A stretch of 64,000 nucleotides of DNA from an uncultured Draconibacterium sp. (GCF_963677155.1 NZ_OY781884.1:2868134-2932133); one strand, 5' to 3'. Numbered from the stretch's first letter, positions 1 to 8,489 are shown. Notes: generated by a model not told the origin, from the sequence alone. Numbers and translations: made by a program.

Positions 1-110
1 ATAACCCGTTTACCCGGAGAAATCTCATTCTCGAGCGATGCAGGTACTTTGTAGGTAAAGCTATCGTGCAGCGACAGGGGTAATATTACTTGTGCAAAAA
101 GTTCAGGCAT
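1..110 (-). CDS. priA: Primosomal protein N' (PriA helicase), N-terminal fragment
   Basis: Only the first 36 codons lie in the window; the gene runs off the left edge. The ATG is at 110-108. The fragment reads MPELFAQVILPLSL followed by a DSFTYKVP segment and PGKRV. This matches the start of PriA's N-terminal DNA-binding domain, where a short strand with VxLPLPL leads to FTYxVP and a PGxRVxVPFG turn. PriA reloads the replicative helicase at stalled forks. The identification rests on a short but characteristic stretch. The gene is transcribed away from ispH, which lies 52 bp upstream on the same strand. Confidence 0.72.
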   Translation of the reverse strand, partial: MPELFAQVILPLSLHDSFTYKVPASLENEISPGKRV

Positions 111-162
111 AAAAAAATATTTGCCTAAAAGTACGGGATTTTATGGAATGCGCTTAACAATC

Positions 163-1026
163 TTAACCGAAGTTGGTGTGGATCCATTTTTCCACATCTT
201 CCATTAGCCAGTTGGGGGTTGAGGTAGCACCACAGATTCCCACCGACTTAACGCCATCAAACCATTCCGGTTTTATTTCGTCGAGATTTGAAATGAAATA
301 CGAATCGTCGTTTACTTCTTTACAAATGGTGTAAAGATATTGTCCGTTCGAGCTTTTTCGCCCCGCAACAAACAAAATCATATCAAAACGCTCGGCAAAT
401 TTTTTCAGGTTGGGAACGCGGTTCGACACCTGTCGGCAAATGGTATCTTTTATTTCCACCGGAACGCCTGGTTCCGTAGTTTCTTTTACCTTTTGGGCAA
501 TGGCATGAAAATCCTCAATACGTTTTGTGGTTTGCGAATACAGTGAAACCGGACGGCTTTTGTCGATCTTGTCCACATCGGCAATGCTTTCGATAATAAT
601 GGCATTGTGTTTGGTTTGCCCGTTCAGCCCTTCAATTTCGGCGTGTCCTTTTTTACCATAAATAACTACCTGCCCTTCCATTTGCGAATGTTTGGAATAC
701 GAACTTTTAACTTTCTCCTGTAGAGTTAGTACAACCGGGCAAGTTGCATCAATCAGTTCTACATTATTCGCCCTGGCATACTCGTAGGTTTCCGGCGGTT
801 CGCCATGCGCGCGGATTAATACTTTGCAATTACTGAGCGTGAAAAACTCCTCCTTCGAGATTGATTTTAGTCCCATCTTTTCCAGGCGTTCCACTTCCAT
901 TCCGTTGTGAACGATATCGCCCAAACAATACAGTTGGTTCGCATGTTTCAATTCATCCTCCGCTGCTTTGATCGCGTTGATCACGCCAAAACAAAATCCC
1001 GATCTTCTATCTATCTCAACAATCAT
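163..1026 (-). CDS. ispH: 4-hydroxy-3-methylbut-2-enyl diphosphate reductase (IspH/LytB)
   Basis: This is the last enzyme of the MEP isoprenoid pathway, a cytoplasmic [4Fe-4S] enzyme reducing HMBPP to IPP and DMAPP. The 287-residue length is close to the usual 285-320. The three cluster cysteines are visible at C12 (GFCFGV), C96 (DATCPVV) and C197 (TICRQV), the same numbering as in E. coli. The substrate-pocket motifs DIVHN (H40) and GHAEIEG (H128, E130) are also present. Its start overlaps the end of cmk by 4 bp (ATGA-type), so the two are co-transcribed. A cmk-ispH pair next to porQ is the arrangement I recall from Porphyromonas gingivalis and relatives. Confidence 0.97.
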   Translation of the reverse strand: MIVEIDRRSGFCFGVINAIKAAEDELKHANQLYCLGDIVHNGMEVERLEKMGLKSISKEEFFTLSNCKVLIRAHGEPPETYEYARANNVELIDATCPVVLTLQEKVKSSYSKHSQMEGQVVIYGKKGHAEIEGLNGQTKHNAIIIESIADVDKIDKSRPVSLYSQTTKRIEDFHAIAQKVKETTEPGVPVEIKDTICRQVSNRVPNLKKFAERFDMILFVAGRKSSNGQYLYTICKEVNDDSYFISNLDEIKPEWFDGVKSVGICGATSTPNWLMEDVEKWIHTNFG

Positions 1027-1721
1027 TTTCCTTCAGTAATTTCTTTTACTTTGTTAACGACCCAATCCAATTGTTGTTCGCGCGTTAGCTCACTATTATC
1101 AAGAATAAGTGCGTCGTGGGCTTGTTTTAACGGACTTACGGCGCGCGTAGAATCAATTTTGTCGCGCCCTTCAACATTGGCTAAAATTTCCTCGAAATTT
1201 ACCTTGTCTCCTTTTTCGGTGAGTTCGAGGTAACGTCGCTGTGCACGAATTTCGGGCGAGGCGGTCATAAATATCTTCAGTTCGGCATCGGGGAAAACCA
1301 CGGTGCCAATATCGCGGCCATCCATAACAATGCCTTTGTTTTCTCCGTTTTCGCGCTGTTGGCGTACCATTTCGTGACGCACCTCGGCAATGGTACTTAT
1401 GGGGCTTACATTCTCCGAAACTTCCAACTGTCGGATTTCATCTTCCACATTCTCTCCATTCAGGAAAGTGGTGTTCTTTCCGGCTTTTTCATCCCACTTA
1501 AAAGTGATTTTAATGTTTTTCAATCCATCGATAACTTTTTGTGTGTCGGGAATTTTATTCTCAATCCATCCGTTTCGCAGGGCAACCAGGGTTACCACAC
1601 GGTACATGGCTCCGGTGTCGATATAAACATATCCAAGTCGTTGTGCAAGAGACTTAGCCATAGTGCTTTTGCCGCAAGACGAGTGGCCATCGATGGCGAT
1701 TATAATCTTTTTGTCGTTCAT
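1023..1721 (-). CDS. cmk: Cytidylate kinase
   Basis: The protein phosphorylates CMP and dCMP with ATP in the cytoplasm. I start it at the ATG at 1721-1719, giving 232 residues starting MNDKKIIIAIDG. An upstream in-frame ATG at 1742 would add only MLQIPKN, which is not conserved in the family. The P-loop GHSSCGKST occupies residues 12-20. It is followed by the CMP-binding segment with DTGAMYR, and later by DGRDIGTVVFP and the LID arginines (RAQRRYLEL). It sits between porQ and ispH on the same strand and overlaps ispH by 4 bp. It is a normal full-length bacterial cmk. Confidence 0.96.
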   Translation of the reverse strand: MNDKKIIIAIDGHSSCGKSTMAKSLAQRLGYVYIDTGAMYRVVTLVALRNGWIENKIPDTQKVIDGLKNIKITFKWDEKAGKNTTFLNGENVEDEIRQLEVSENVSPISTIAEVRHEMVRQQRENGENKGIVMDGRDIGTVVFPDAELKIFMTASPEIRAQRRYLELTEKGDKVNFEEILANVEGRDKIDSTRAVSPLKQAHDALILDNSELTREQQLDWVVNKVKEITEGK

Positions 1722-1742
1722 GTTTTTCGGAATTTGAAGCAA

Positions 1743-2316
1743 ATATGGGGAAATTTTAATTAAGATTCAATTGTCTGTTTTAGGGGATTCTAAATAAATT
1801 TTAGAGAATTAAAATTCTTTTCGAAATGTATGTTTTTGTTGTTTGCGAATATGCTACAGGTCGGTTGTTGTGTTTAACTGTAGATCAATATTGTAGATTT
1901 TGTCCTTATGCCGGACGGGCAGTTCCTTTTGCATTCGATCAAAAGGAACCAAAAATCTTGTCAAAAAATAATCTTTGCGTTTTTTGCTTCGTTTTTGTGG
2001 CAAGACAAAAATGAAGGCCGCCGGCCGGCAAAAAGTAGAATCTATCTGGAGGCGTTTTAAAATTAGATCCACGTAATTTTTCTGATGATCCGAAATCAAG
2101 TATGTTCTTGATTTTAGTGAATGGAATTTATTTTTAGCTTTTTATCGTCAGCGGTGGCTTTTTTGAATACTTTTTCATGTGATTAGGATTGTCCAAGTTT
2201 AGCATCACATGTAATTCGCAAGCTCATTTCAGCTATAGGAAAAAGTATTTCCTGTCTGGAAAGACGATTGTTTGATGAAAACCGGAAGGTGGTTTATAAG
2301 TATCAGATTATTTCAA
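1743..2316. other. Intergenic stretch between cmk and porQ
   Basis: About 570 bases with no convincing gene. The centre (about 1908-2040) is a dispersed repeat described separately. Short open frames exist here on both strands, but they run through the repeat and have no recognisable domain. The remaining AT-rich flanks show nothing I can assign with confidence. Confidence 0.6.
1908..2040. repeat. Dispersed intergenic repeat, copy 1 (hairpin plus GC-rich end)
   Basis: The element begins with a perfect 10-bp hairpin, GTTCCTTTTG at 1922-1931 pairing with CAAAAGGAAC at 1940-1949. It continues through a segment reading TTGCTTCGTTTTTGTGG and AAGACAAAAATGAAGG, and ends in GCCGCCGGCCGG. The same core occurs in reverse orientation near 30114-30165, there also followed by a perfect hairpin. 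Both copies lie in long gene-free gaps. This is most simply a non-autonomous or REP-like element; no transposase is nearby. Confidence 0.75.
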
Positions 2317-3345
2317 TTAGAAATTATTGTTCAGGTTGATCGACACCGAAAACAGGTTAGAAGAGCCTGCCAAATGGAATCTGGAAATGGCATAGTCAAA
2401 ATGAAAACGTTTGATTTTTAGCCCGAACCCGGCAGAAAGCCCAACAGTTGATGCTTTGTTGTCGAATTTTAGCTCCTGACGCCTTTGGTAATTGTAACCC
2501 ACGCGCAGGGTGAAATTCTCAGAAGGGAGAATTTCTGCTCCGAGCACCAGGTGGCGCATGGTTTGTTTGGCAAAACTCTCTTCGCGCTGGTGAATGGTTT
2601 CGCCGTTAAACTCCTTTTCTTCATCGCCTGATGCCAGATCCCAGTGGTTAAGGTGCTGCAAAGTAGCCGAAAACACAAGCGGGGCGTGTTGTAAGCGCTT
2701 GCTAACTCCTGCCTGAATGTTCAGCGGAATGCGTTCGCCATCGGCTCCATCGTAGTATTTCGAAATTTGTGTGCCGAAGTTGCGAACCACAAAAGCTACG
2801 TTTGTATAACCGTCTTTGCTGGCTATACTTGCACCCAGATCTACCGCAATTCCAAACGATTGATAAGTTTCGAACGACGATAAAATAGGTTTCAGGTTGA
2901 TTCCGTAATTTAACCGTTTGTAGCTGTTGGAATAAATGAGGTTAAGCGCATATTCAGCAGCTTTAAAGGTTATTCCGGTAAGTTCGCCGGCTACTGTAGC
3001 TTCATCAAATTGCCCGTAGTTTATGTAGTGCATACCCACTGCAAAATTGCCAATTCCGTTGTAGGTTTTGGCGTACGAAGCATAGCCGTAATTTACATCG
3101 GCAAGGTAATTTACATAGTTTATCAAAACACGGTTGTCCATGTCTTCGTGCAGTAGTGCCGGGTTGGCATAGGGCAGGTTCAGATCGTCTGAATCGAAAA
3201 TCGCAATTTGCGTACCTCCCAAAGCAGCAATACGCGCAGAGTTGGTCAGTTCCAGAAACTGGTAGGTATATTCACCTCCAATTTGGGCCTTTCCCGCAAG
3301 CACTGAAAAACAGAAGAATATGAAAAGGTAAATTTTTCGCTTCAT
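2317..3345 (-). CDS. porQ: Type IX secretion system protein PorQ
   Basis: This is a 342-residue exported protein with an N-terminal signal peptide (MKRKIYLFIFFCFSVLAGKAQ). The mature N-terminus has the family hallmark GGEYTYQFLELTNSARIAALGG, quoted here only in part: YTYQFLELTNSARIAALGG. The rest is an outer-membrane beta-barrel-like pattern of alternating strands ending in the short C-terminal SINLNNNF. PorQ works with PorU, PorV and PorZ or the attachment machinery of the Bacteroidota type IX secretion system at the cell surface. Its position directly upstream of cmk-ispH agrees with the known P. gingivalis order. The gap to cmk is about 600 bp and carries a repeat, so co-transcription with cmk is uncertain. 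Confidence 0.85.
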   Translation of the reverse strand: MKRKIYLFIFFCFSVLAGKAQIGGEYTYQFLELTNSARIAALGGTQIAIFDSDDLNLPYANPALLHEDMDNRVLINYVNYLADVNYGYASYAKTYNGIGNFAVGMHYINYGQFDEATVAGELTGITFKAAEYALNLIYSNSYKRLNYGINLKPILSSFETYQSFGIAVDLGASIASKDGYTNVAFVVRNFGTQISKYYDGADGERIPLNIQAGVSKRLQHAPLVFSATLQHLNHWDLASGDEEKEFNGETIHQREESFAKQTMRHLVLGAEILPSENFTLRVGYNYQRRQELKFDNKASTVGLSAGFGLKIKRFHFDYAISRFHLAGSSNLFSVSINLNNNF

Positions 3346-3858
3346 GCGCGATCATCATTTTTTCTAAAACGCCAAAGGTATTTAATTATTATCACAGGGG
3401 AAATACATTGGAGAAATTATCGGTATTGGAACGCTGGTGATGAATCTAGAACGCAGGTGACACTGATTTTGCTGATTCTTGCCATAAAGGAGGTTCTGTT
3501 TCTTGGACACTGTACGAAATGCGAAAAACCAGGCGGAAATACCATTGTATCGCCTGAAAATGCCAATGTACCATCTGAAAATGGATTGTACCGGCCGGAA
3601 ATGCAAAAAACCATCCGGAAATGGCATCGTACCATCCGGGAATGTAAAAAACCGGACGGAAATGCGACATAACGCGGTAATTTCCAAATCCGGGACGTTT
3701 CTTTCGTTTTCGTTCGGTTTTTTTCAGGTCCGGGACAAATTCCGAAAGTAATGCCAGTACATAGCAGAAAAAGAGCTTTGCGAAGGATTTCCATAAGGAA
3801 AAGAAAAGACTTTCATAGGTTTTCCGGGGTTCTGAGGCTGTTTGTGGCTATCAATATA
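3346..3858. other. Intergenic stretch between aldo/keto reductase and porQ
   Basis: About 510 bases without a supported gene. Its middle part (3502-3663) is an array of imperfect 20-21 bp tandem repeats listed separately. The open frames found on both strands are products of the repeat, since a repeat period divisible by or near a multiple of three keeps several frames open. The flanks show nothing identifiable. Confidence 0.6.
3502..3663. repeat. Imperfect tandem repeat, about 7.5 units of 20-21 bp
   Basis: Successive units end in (G)GAAAT or GAAAAT, for example GCAAAAAACCATCCGGAAAT at 3603-3622 and GTAAAAAACCGGACGGAAAT at 3644-3663. Unit boundaries fall at about 3521, 3541, 3562, 3583, 3603, 3623 and 3644, with a partial unit at 3502-3520. 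Units alternate between A-rich left halves (GCAAAAAACC) and TGTACC-type left halves. There are no unique spacers, so this is not a CRISPR array. No promoter or repeat-associated gene is visible. Confidence 0.8.
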
Positions 3859-4710
3859 CTAAGTCAAAGGTAGCCGCTCAGGCCATATGTTTGGTAGTTC
3901 TCCGCTAAAACCCATTTCCGGGAGATTATCGATCAGGCTCATTTCTTCTGGAGTAAGCTCAAACCCGAATACATCCAGATTGTCCAGAATTCGTTCGTGG
4001 GTAGTTGATTTTGGAATAACCACAACATCGTGCTGGATAACCCAACGCAGGCAAACTTTTGCGACAGATTGATTATGGTTTTGTGCAATTTGCTTCAAGG
4101 TTTCGTTGTCGAATACGCGTCCACGCGCCAGTGGCGACCAGGCTTCGGCTACGATATTATGTTTTTTGCAGAACGCAGTAAGTTCCGGTTGCCAGTATCC
4201 CGGGTGAAACTCGATTTGGTTTACCGCCGGTTTTACCTTAGCCGTTTGGAATAAGGCTTCCAAATGTTCCTGCCAAAAGTTGCTCACGCCAATCGATTTT
4301 ATTTTTCCTTCAGCCTTCAATTCTTCCATGGCGCGCCAGGAGTCGGCATTGGCTTTTTGCCAGTTATCGTAGTTGCGGGCATTGGCCGGCCAGTGTATCA
4401 GGTACAAATCGATGTAATCGAGATCGAGCTTTTTCAAGGATTTTTCCAGTTCTTTTTTGGTAGACTCATAACCCAGGCATTCGCGCCATAATTTAGTGGT
4501 AACAATAATTTCTTCGCGCGGAATGCCACTGGCTTTTATTCCTTTACCAACGGCTTCTTCGTTAAAGTAGAAGGCTGCCGTATCGATTAAACGGTAGCCG
4601 TTTTGCAGAGCAAATTGTACTGCATCAATACCTTCCTGTTCGGTTGATTTATAGGTGCCGAAACCAATTATTGGTAGTTTGTTTCCGTCGTTTAAAAGTA
4701 GTTTTTTCAT
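3859..4710 (-). CDS. Aldo/keto reductase
   Basis: This is a 283-residue soluble NADPH-dependent oxidoreductase of the AKR superfamily with a TIM barrel. The catalytic tetrad is visible as D43 (LIDTA), Y48 (AAFYFNEE), K73 (VTTKLW) and H106 (YLIHWP). The family signatures GVSNF, VNQIEFHPG and the C-terminal IPKSTTHERI cofactor loop are all present. It most resembles the short AKR5-type enzymes (methylglyoxal or 2,5-diketo-gluconate reductases), but substrate cannot be read from sequence. It is monocistronic or the first gene of a short minus-strand run, with repeat-rich DNA downstream. Confidence 0.93.
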   Translation of the reverse strand: MKKLLLNDGNKLPIIGFGTYKSTEQEGIDAVQFALQNGYRLIDTAAFYFNEEAVGKGIKASGIPREEIIVTTKLWRECLGYESTKKELEKSLKKLDLDYIDLYLIHWPANARNYDNWQKANADSWRAMEELKAEGKIKSIGVSNFWQEHLEALFQTAKVKPAVNQIEFHPGYWQPELTAFCKKHNIVAEAWSPLARGRVFDNETLKQIAQNHNQSVAKVCLRWVIQHDVVVIPKSTTHERILDNLDVFGFELTPEEMSLIDNLPEMGFSGELPNIWPERLPLT

Positions 4711-4746
4711 GAAATGCCTTTTCTTTTAAGTGGCTGTTGGAGGAAA

Positions 4747-5070
4747 TCAAAATAAATCTAATCGGTCGTTAAAGTATACAAATATTAGAAATACTATTAT
4801 CAGGCCAATAGCAATACTCATCATTATCTTCCGGTTGTTGATTTTTGTTTCTTCTTTCAGTTTTGATCGAAGTTCTTTTTTGTAGCTATCGGAATAAGTC
4901 TTGTTTTTTAGAAAAGTAAAGTCGCGTTTTTTTATGTGGTAGTAGCTGTTTACTTCCGGGCCTACCGAAGGAGCACCGCCGCCTCCATCTGGTTTACTGC
5001 GTCTTCCAAGGTATTTTCTGGGTTTCATAGTTGAAATCCAGCGTTGCATTCCGAGGCCGTTGTATCCCAT
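4747..5070 (-). CDS. Conserved small membrane protein, unknown function
   Basis: A 107-residue protein whose N-terminal half is polar and rich in Lys, Arg and Gly (KPRKYLGRRSKPDGGGG). The C-terminal half carries one predicted membrane helix at about residues 82-99 (MSIAIGLIIVFLIFVYF), followed by a short acidic tail. I recall similar proteins starting MGYNGLGMQRWIS in other Bacteroidota, but no function is known to me. It lies 29 bp upstream of the YkgJ gene's 5-prime side order (YkgJ is transcribed first), so the two may share a transcript. The glycine-rich loop and a single C-terminal helix suggest a tail-anchored cytoplasmic protein. Confidence 0.7.
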   Translation of the reverse strand: MGYNGLGMQRWISTMKPRKYLGRRSKPDGGGGAPSVGPEVNSYYHIKKRDFTFLKNKTYSDSYKKELRSKLKEETKINNRKIMMSIAIGLIIVFLIFVYFNDRLDLF

Positions 5071-5099
5071 AGTGTTGGTTTTTATGATTTGCCTTAAAG

Positions 5100-5600
5100 T
5101 TAGAAATTTTTCTCCTTCAATTCCTCAAAAACTTCTAAAACAATGGGACAGGTTTCGCAGTTTTTGTGCGACAAATCTAGGATTTGGTAAAATCGTTTCC
5201 GGTCGGTGTGCGGGTATTCGCGGCAGGCTTTTGGGCGGCTTTCGTATACCATGCAATAGTTGTCGGGCAGTAGAAAAGGGCAGGGGTGTGCGTTAAAAAC
5301 AAAGTCGCCATCTTCGTCGGTTTTTATGTATTGCTCCATAAAATCTGCCACTTTCATTTTCAGGTGTTTGGCCAGTCGCTCAATGTCTTTGTCAAAAAGG
5401 CGTGGCCCAATTGTTTTGCAGCAGTTGGCACAATCAAGGCAGTCGAAATTATCAAAGGCTTCGTAATGCAGCGCATGCACCACATCATCAAGCCGCTTGG
5501 GTTTTTTCTTTTTCAGCTTTTTCAACAAAGTATTGGTTTCTGGTCTGCTTTTGTCGGTAAGCAGTTTTAATTCTTCAGGTGTTTTATAATTGATGTTCAT
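5100..5600 (-). CDS. YkgJ-family cysteine cluster protein
   Basis: A 166-residue protein with the cysteine-rich YkgJ/UPF0153 pattern. The first group is CLDCANCC (about residues 55-62). The second is CPFLLPDNYC followed by ACREYPH. The family is thought to bind an iron-sulfur cluster or zinc, but its reaction is unknown. The N-terminal third is lysine-rich and helical (LLKKLKKKKPKRLDD). It is transcribed in the same direction as the EamA gene upstream, 11 bp apart, and as the small membrane protein downstream. Function is inferred only at family level. Confidence 0.85.
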   Translation of the reverse strand: MNINYKTPEELKLLTDKSRPETNTLLKKLKKKKPKRLDDVVHALHYEAFDNFDCLDCANCCKTIGPRLFDKDIERLAKHLKMKVADFMEQYIKTDEDGDFVFNAHPCPFLLPDNYCMVYESRPKACREYPHTDRKRFYQILDLSHKNCETCPIVLEVFEELKEKNF

Positions 5601-5611
5601 TTTGTTGCAAT

Positions 5612-6535
5612 TTATTTTCGATGTACCTCAACTGCTTTTATACCGCTGTTGGTATCCTTTTTCTTTATTTGCGAGAGGAACAGCCCGGATACAACGACAA
5701 AAATACCAACGATTTTTTGTAGCCCAAGTTCATCTTTCAGAATAAAAAAGGCCAGTATGGCTACAAATACGGGAATAAGATTTGTAAAAGTGTTTGAGCG
5801 GGTTACACCAAGTTGTCGAACGCTTTGAGTAAAAAAGACAAAAGCCAATGTAGATGAAAATATGGCTAACAGTAGAATTGCTCTGAATGCCTGCGGGTGA
5901 AACGGTGTTTGAAGGAAGTCTTTTAAATCGATGCTAAGCCAGATGGGTAAAAAAAGGAGTACTCCAATAATATTCTGATAGGCAAGAATAGTAAGCGTAT
6001 TGTAACGCGAAGCCAGGCTTTTTAAAACAAGGGAGTAACCAATGGCCGACAAAACAGCCATAAACTCCAGCCCAACACCCAATGGCGATGCATCGAAGCG
6101 GAAGCTGCCATTTAAAACAACCAAAGCTACACCGGCAAACGACATTATGAGGCCGGTTGTATTCATTAAACTTAGTTTCTCCTTATAGAAATACCAGGCG
6201 GCAATTGGCGTGAATAATGGAATTGTGGCAACAATAACTGCTGCTACTGTCGACGAAACGTATTGCAACCCATAACTTTCGCCTAAAAAATACAGAAAGG
6301 GCTCGAAAAATGCGATAAGGAAAAAAAGTTTGTAGTCCTGTTTCTGAGGTTTTTGCAGTCGTTTTAATAAACGAGCAATTATAACGATCAGAAATGCAGA
6401 AATCAGAAGCCGGAACAAAACAACAGTAATTGGTTTGTAAGCTATAAATGCAATTTTAAACCATACAAAAGAAAAGCTCCAGAAGAAAATAGCTCCCAGG
6501 GCCGATAATGATGCCAGCAATTCTTTATTCTTCAT
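5612..6535 (-). CDS. EamA/DMT-family transporter
   Basis: A 307-residue inner-membrane protein with ten predicted helices arranged as two five-helix EamA repeats, the usual drug/metabolite transporter architecture. Each repeat ends with the typical pattern; the second shows PVFVAILAFFILKDELGLQKIVGIFVV-like sequence, quoted only as AFFILKDELG. Members export amino acids, purines or other small metabolites. The substrate is not predictable here. The start MKNKELLAS is preceded by a divergent intergenic region shared with the isomerase-like lipoprotein gene. Confidence 0.92.
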   Translation of the reverse strand: MKNKELLASLSALGAIFFWSFSFVWFKIAFIAYKPITVVLFRLLISAFLIVIIARLLKRLQKPQKQDYKLFFLIAFFEPFLYFLGESYGLQYVSSTVAAVIVATIPLFTPIAAWYFYKEKLSLMNTTGLIMSFAGVALVVLNGSFRFDASPLGVGLEFMAVLSAIGYSLVLKSLASRYNTLTILAYQNIIGVLLFLPIWLSIDLKDFLQTPFHPQAFRAILLLAIFSSTLAFVFFTQSVRQLGVTRSNTFTNLIPVFVAILAFFILKDELGLQKIVGIFVVVSGLFLSQIKKKDTNSGIKAVEVHRK

Positions 6536-6715
6536 ACTATTAAAATTATTTGCTTTTAGCGGTATAGTATGGAACTCGCACGTTTTTCGTTATTCCTCCT
6601 GGATGTACTTTTTACATGCTTGTTTCATGTTTCAACTATTGACGCGACAAAAGTAACGATTTATGCCTCCGCAAATTTGGGAATAGTACCGTAAAAAAGC
6701 CATCTTTGTTACTAA

Positions 6716-6731
6716 ATCACATTTTTGTGAT
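6716..6731. promoter_or_regulatory. Perfect palindrome, candidate operator
   Basis: ATCACA-TTTT-TGTGAT is a perfect 16-base inverted repeat 30 bases upstream of the ATG at 6762. The TGTGA half-sites resemble CRP/FNR-superfamily recognition sites, though with a 4-base rather than 6-base centre. It lies in the divergent region between the EamA gene and the sugar-isomerase-like lipoprotein gene and could control either. No matching regulator is encoded beside it. Confidence 0.45.
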
Positions 6732-6761
6732 AAGATTTAAATACCTAAAACCAATTTAAAA

Positions 6762-7676
6762 ATGATTTCAAAAAGAATTACTTTAAGACTAATGGCAGTA
6801 GTTGCTGTTAGTGTGTTGTTTATGCAGGGATTTGTTTCCTGTAATTCTTCTTCAAAAAAGGCTGAAGAAAAGAGTTCTGAAACGAACAAAGAACTGTTCA
6901 TTGGGCTACAACTATGGTCGGTGAGAGACAACATGGACGAGAATGTTGCTGCAACCTTAAAAGCAGTGGGCGAAAGCGGATATAAGTTTGTTGAAACCGC
7001 GGGTTATGCCGAGGGAACAATGTATGGTATCGATCCGGTAGAGTTTAAAGAAATGTGCGAAAGTAATGGTCTGCAATTTTTGGGAGCACACACCGGTCAG
7101 CCGGTTCCAACTGAAGAAACCTGGGATGAAACCATGGCCTGGTGGGATACCTGTATTGCCGCACACAAAGCTGCCGGAGTAAAATGGATCGTTCAACCAT
7201 CGATGGGTGCATCGGCCTACGAAAGTCTCGACGGAATAAAAGCATACTGTGAGTATTTTAATGCAGTTGGCGAAAAGTGTAATGCCGCTGGTATTCGTTT
7301 TGGCTACCATAACCACGATAAAGAGTTTACCACCGAATACGAAGGCAAACCGCTGTACGACTGGATGCTGGAGTTAACTGATCCTGAGAAAGTGATGTTT
7401 GAATTAGATTTGTATTGGATTGCTGAAGGAGGGAAAAGTGCCGTTGATTATTTCGAGAAATATCCCGGACGTTTTGAGCTTTGGCACATTAAAGATGAAA
7501 AGGAGCTGGGCGAAAGCGGAAAAATGGATTTTGCCTCGATATTTGCTGAGCGCGAAAAAGCAGGAACTAAATACGGCATTGTTGAGGTTGAACGCTACAA
7601 TTTCGACCCGATTGAAAGCTGTAAAAAAAGCCTGGATTATTTGAAAGCACAGGATTACGTTGATTTTTACGAATAG
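6762..7676 (+). CDS. Sugar phosphate isomerase/epimerase-like lipoprotein
   Basis: A 304-residue protein starting with a lipoprotein signal peptide; the lipobox is FVSC with the lipidated Cys at residue 27. The mature part is a xylose-isomerase-like TIM barrel (AP endonuclease 2 family). It begins at LFIGLQLWSVRDNM and includes GYHNHDKEF, FELDLYWIAEGG, LWHIKDE and a final glutamate (VEVERYNF). These are the metal-binding His, Asp and Glu positions of the family. Such exported isomerase-like proteins are abundant in Bacteroidota, where they act on keto-sugars or inositol-type substrates. The exact substrate is unknown. It is a single-gene unit ending in a strong terminator. Confidence 0.9.
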   Translation: MISKRITLRLMAVVAVSVLFMQGFVSCNSSSKKAEEKSSETNKELFIGLQLWSVRDNMDENVAATLKAVGESGYKFVETAGYAEGTMYGIDPVEFKEMCESNGLQFLGAHTGQPVPTEETWDETMAWWDTCIAAHKAAGVKWIVQPSMGASAYESLDGIKAYCEYFNAVGEKCNAAGIRFGYHNHDKEFTTEYEGKPLYDWMLELTDPEKVMFELDLYWIAEGGKSAVDYFEKYPGRFELWHIKDEKELGESGKMDFASIFAEREKAGTKYGIVEVERYNFDPIESCKKSLDYLKAQDYVDFYE

Positions 7677-7797
7677 GTAAGGTTAGTAGCAATGCCTTCA
7701 TATTTCATGGGAATCACAATAGGATGAAAGTAAAATAATATTCGGCTGACTCTTCCTCATTCAGTTTTTGCTATTAATTTTAATAGGACCTTAAGAA

Positions 7798-7843
7798 AAA
7801 AGCGGTTGTCCGGAATTGTATCGGGCAACCGCTTTTGTTTTTT
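7798..7843. terminator. Bidirectional terminator between convergent genes
   Basis: AAAAGCGGTTG (7798-7808) pairs perfectly with CAACCGCTTTT (7826-7836), followed by GTTTTTTT. A-rich sequence on the other side gives a T-run on the minus strand as well. It lies between the stop of the plus-strand lipoprotein gene and the stop of the minus-strand beta-barrel gene, so it can serve both. Confidence 0.88.
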
Positions 7844-7853
7844 TCGGGGAGCT

Positions 7854-8489
7854 TTAAAACTTCCCGAATTTAAATGTCATTCCTACATTAAAACCTCGCA
7901 GCACATCCTGATTGGTATCATACAATTCAATGTCGGAAGTGAGTCGGTAACTTCCGTAAGCAGCCATTCGGAAAAAGCGGACAACATTAAACTCTAGCTC
8001 CACACCCGGTTCAAAAACAAAAAACAGGTCGGTGTCGTATTCGTGATAATCATGAGAGTGATCCCAATCCCAGTCCCAGTCGGAGTGTTCTACCAGCGAT
8101 ATTCCGCCCATTCCTATAACAATTGGAAAAGAAACATGTACCGGTTTTGTACCTCTAACAATGGGTTCGAAAAATACGCCACCGTAACCTCCGGCTAAAA
8201 AGAAGCGATCCTCTGGGGCTGATTGATAGTTGTCGTATTCCAGGTCGTTTACAAAACCGTAACCGGCCAACCCAATGGCAAACGAGTGGTCGAAAATAAA
8301 AGCACCACGTGCTCCGGCGACCATTGCATCGCGCCCATCAATTTGGGAATACCCAATTGAAAAGGCACCGTAACCTCCGTTACTTCGTTGGTTCGAGAAA
8401 ATGGTTTCTACTTCGTTGTTGTAGTCGTCTTGCGCAAAGGCAAAACCGGCGGCCAGTAAAATGACCATTAAAAGTGTTAATTTTTTCAT
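7854..8489 (-). CDS. Exported beta-barrel-like protein, unknown function
   Basis: A 211-residue protein with a clear signal peptide (MKKLTLLMVILLAAGFAFAQ). The mature part shows alternating aromatic and glycine residues in about eight strands and ends in GMTFKFGKF, typical of small outer-membrane barrels whose last residue is Phe. A His- and Asp-rich loop (DWDWDWDHSHDYHEYD) could bind metal ions. It is the last gene of the apparent ECF sigma factor operon, 33 bp after the preceding barrel-like gene and before a strong terminator. Function is not recognisable. Confidence 0.78.
   Translation of the reverse strand: MKKLTLLMVILLAAGFAFAQDDYNNEVETIFSNQRSNGGYGAFSIGYSQIDGRDAMVAGARGAFIFDHSFAIGLAGYGFVNDLEYDNYQSAPEDRFFLAGGYGGVFFEPIVRGTKPVHVSFPIVIGMGGISLVEHSDWDWDWDHSHDYHEYDTDLFFVFEPGVELEFNVVRFFRMAAYGSYRLTSDIELYDTNQDVLRGFNVGMTFKFGKF

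Noticed and set aside
1826-2099. Short open frames on both strands in the gap between cmk and porQ
   Set aside because: They run through a dispersed repeat with hairpins and have no domain, signal or conserved start.
3502-3663. Possible CRISPR array
   Set aside because: Repeats are directly adjacent without unique spacers, the units are imperfect and no cas gene is near.
3382-3794. Several overlapping frames of 70-125 codons on both strands
   Set aside because: They arise from the 20-21 bp tandem repeat; the translations are low-complexity repeats of FRxV/IP-type words with no recognised family.
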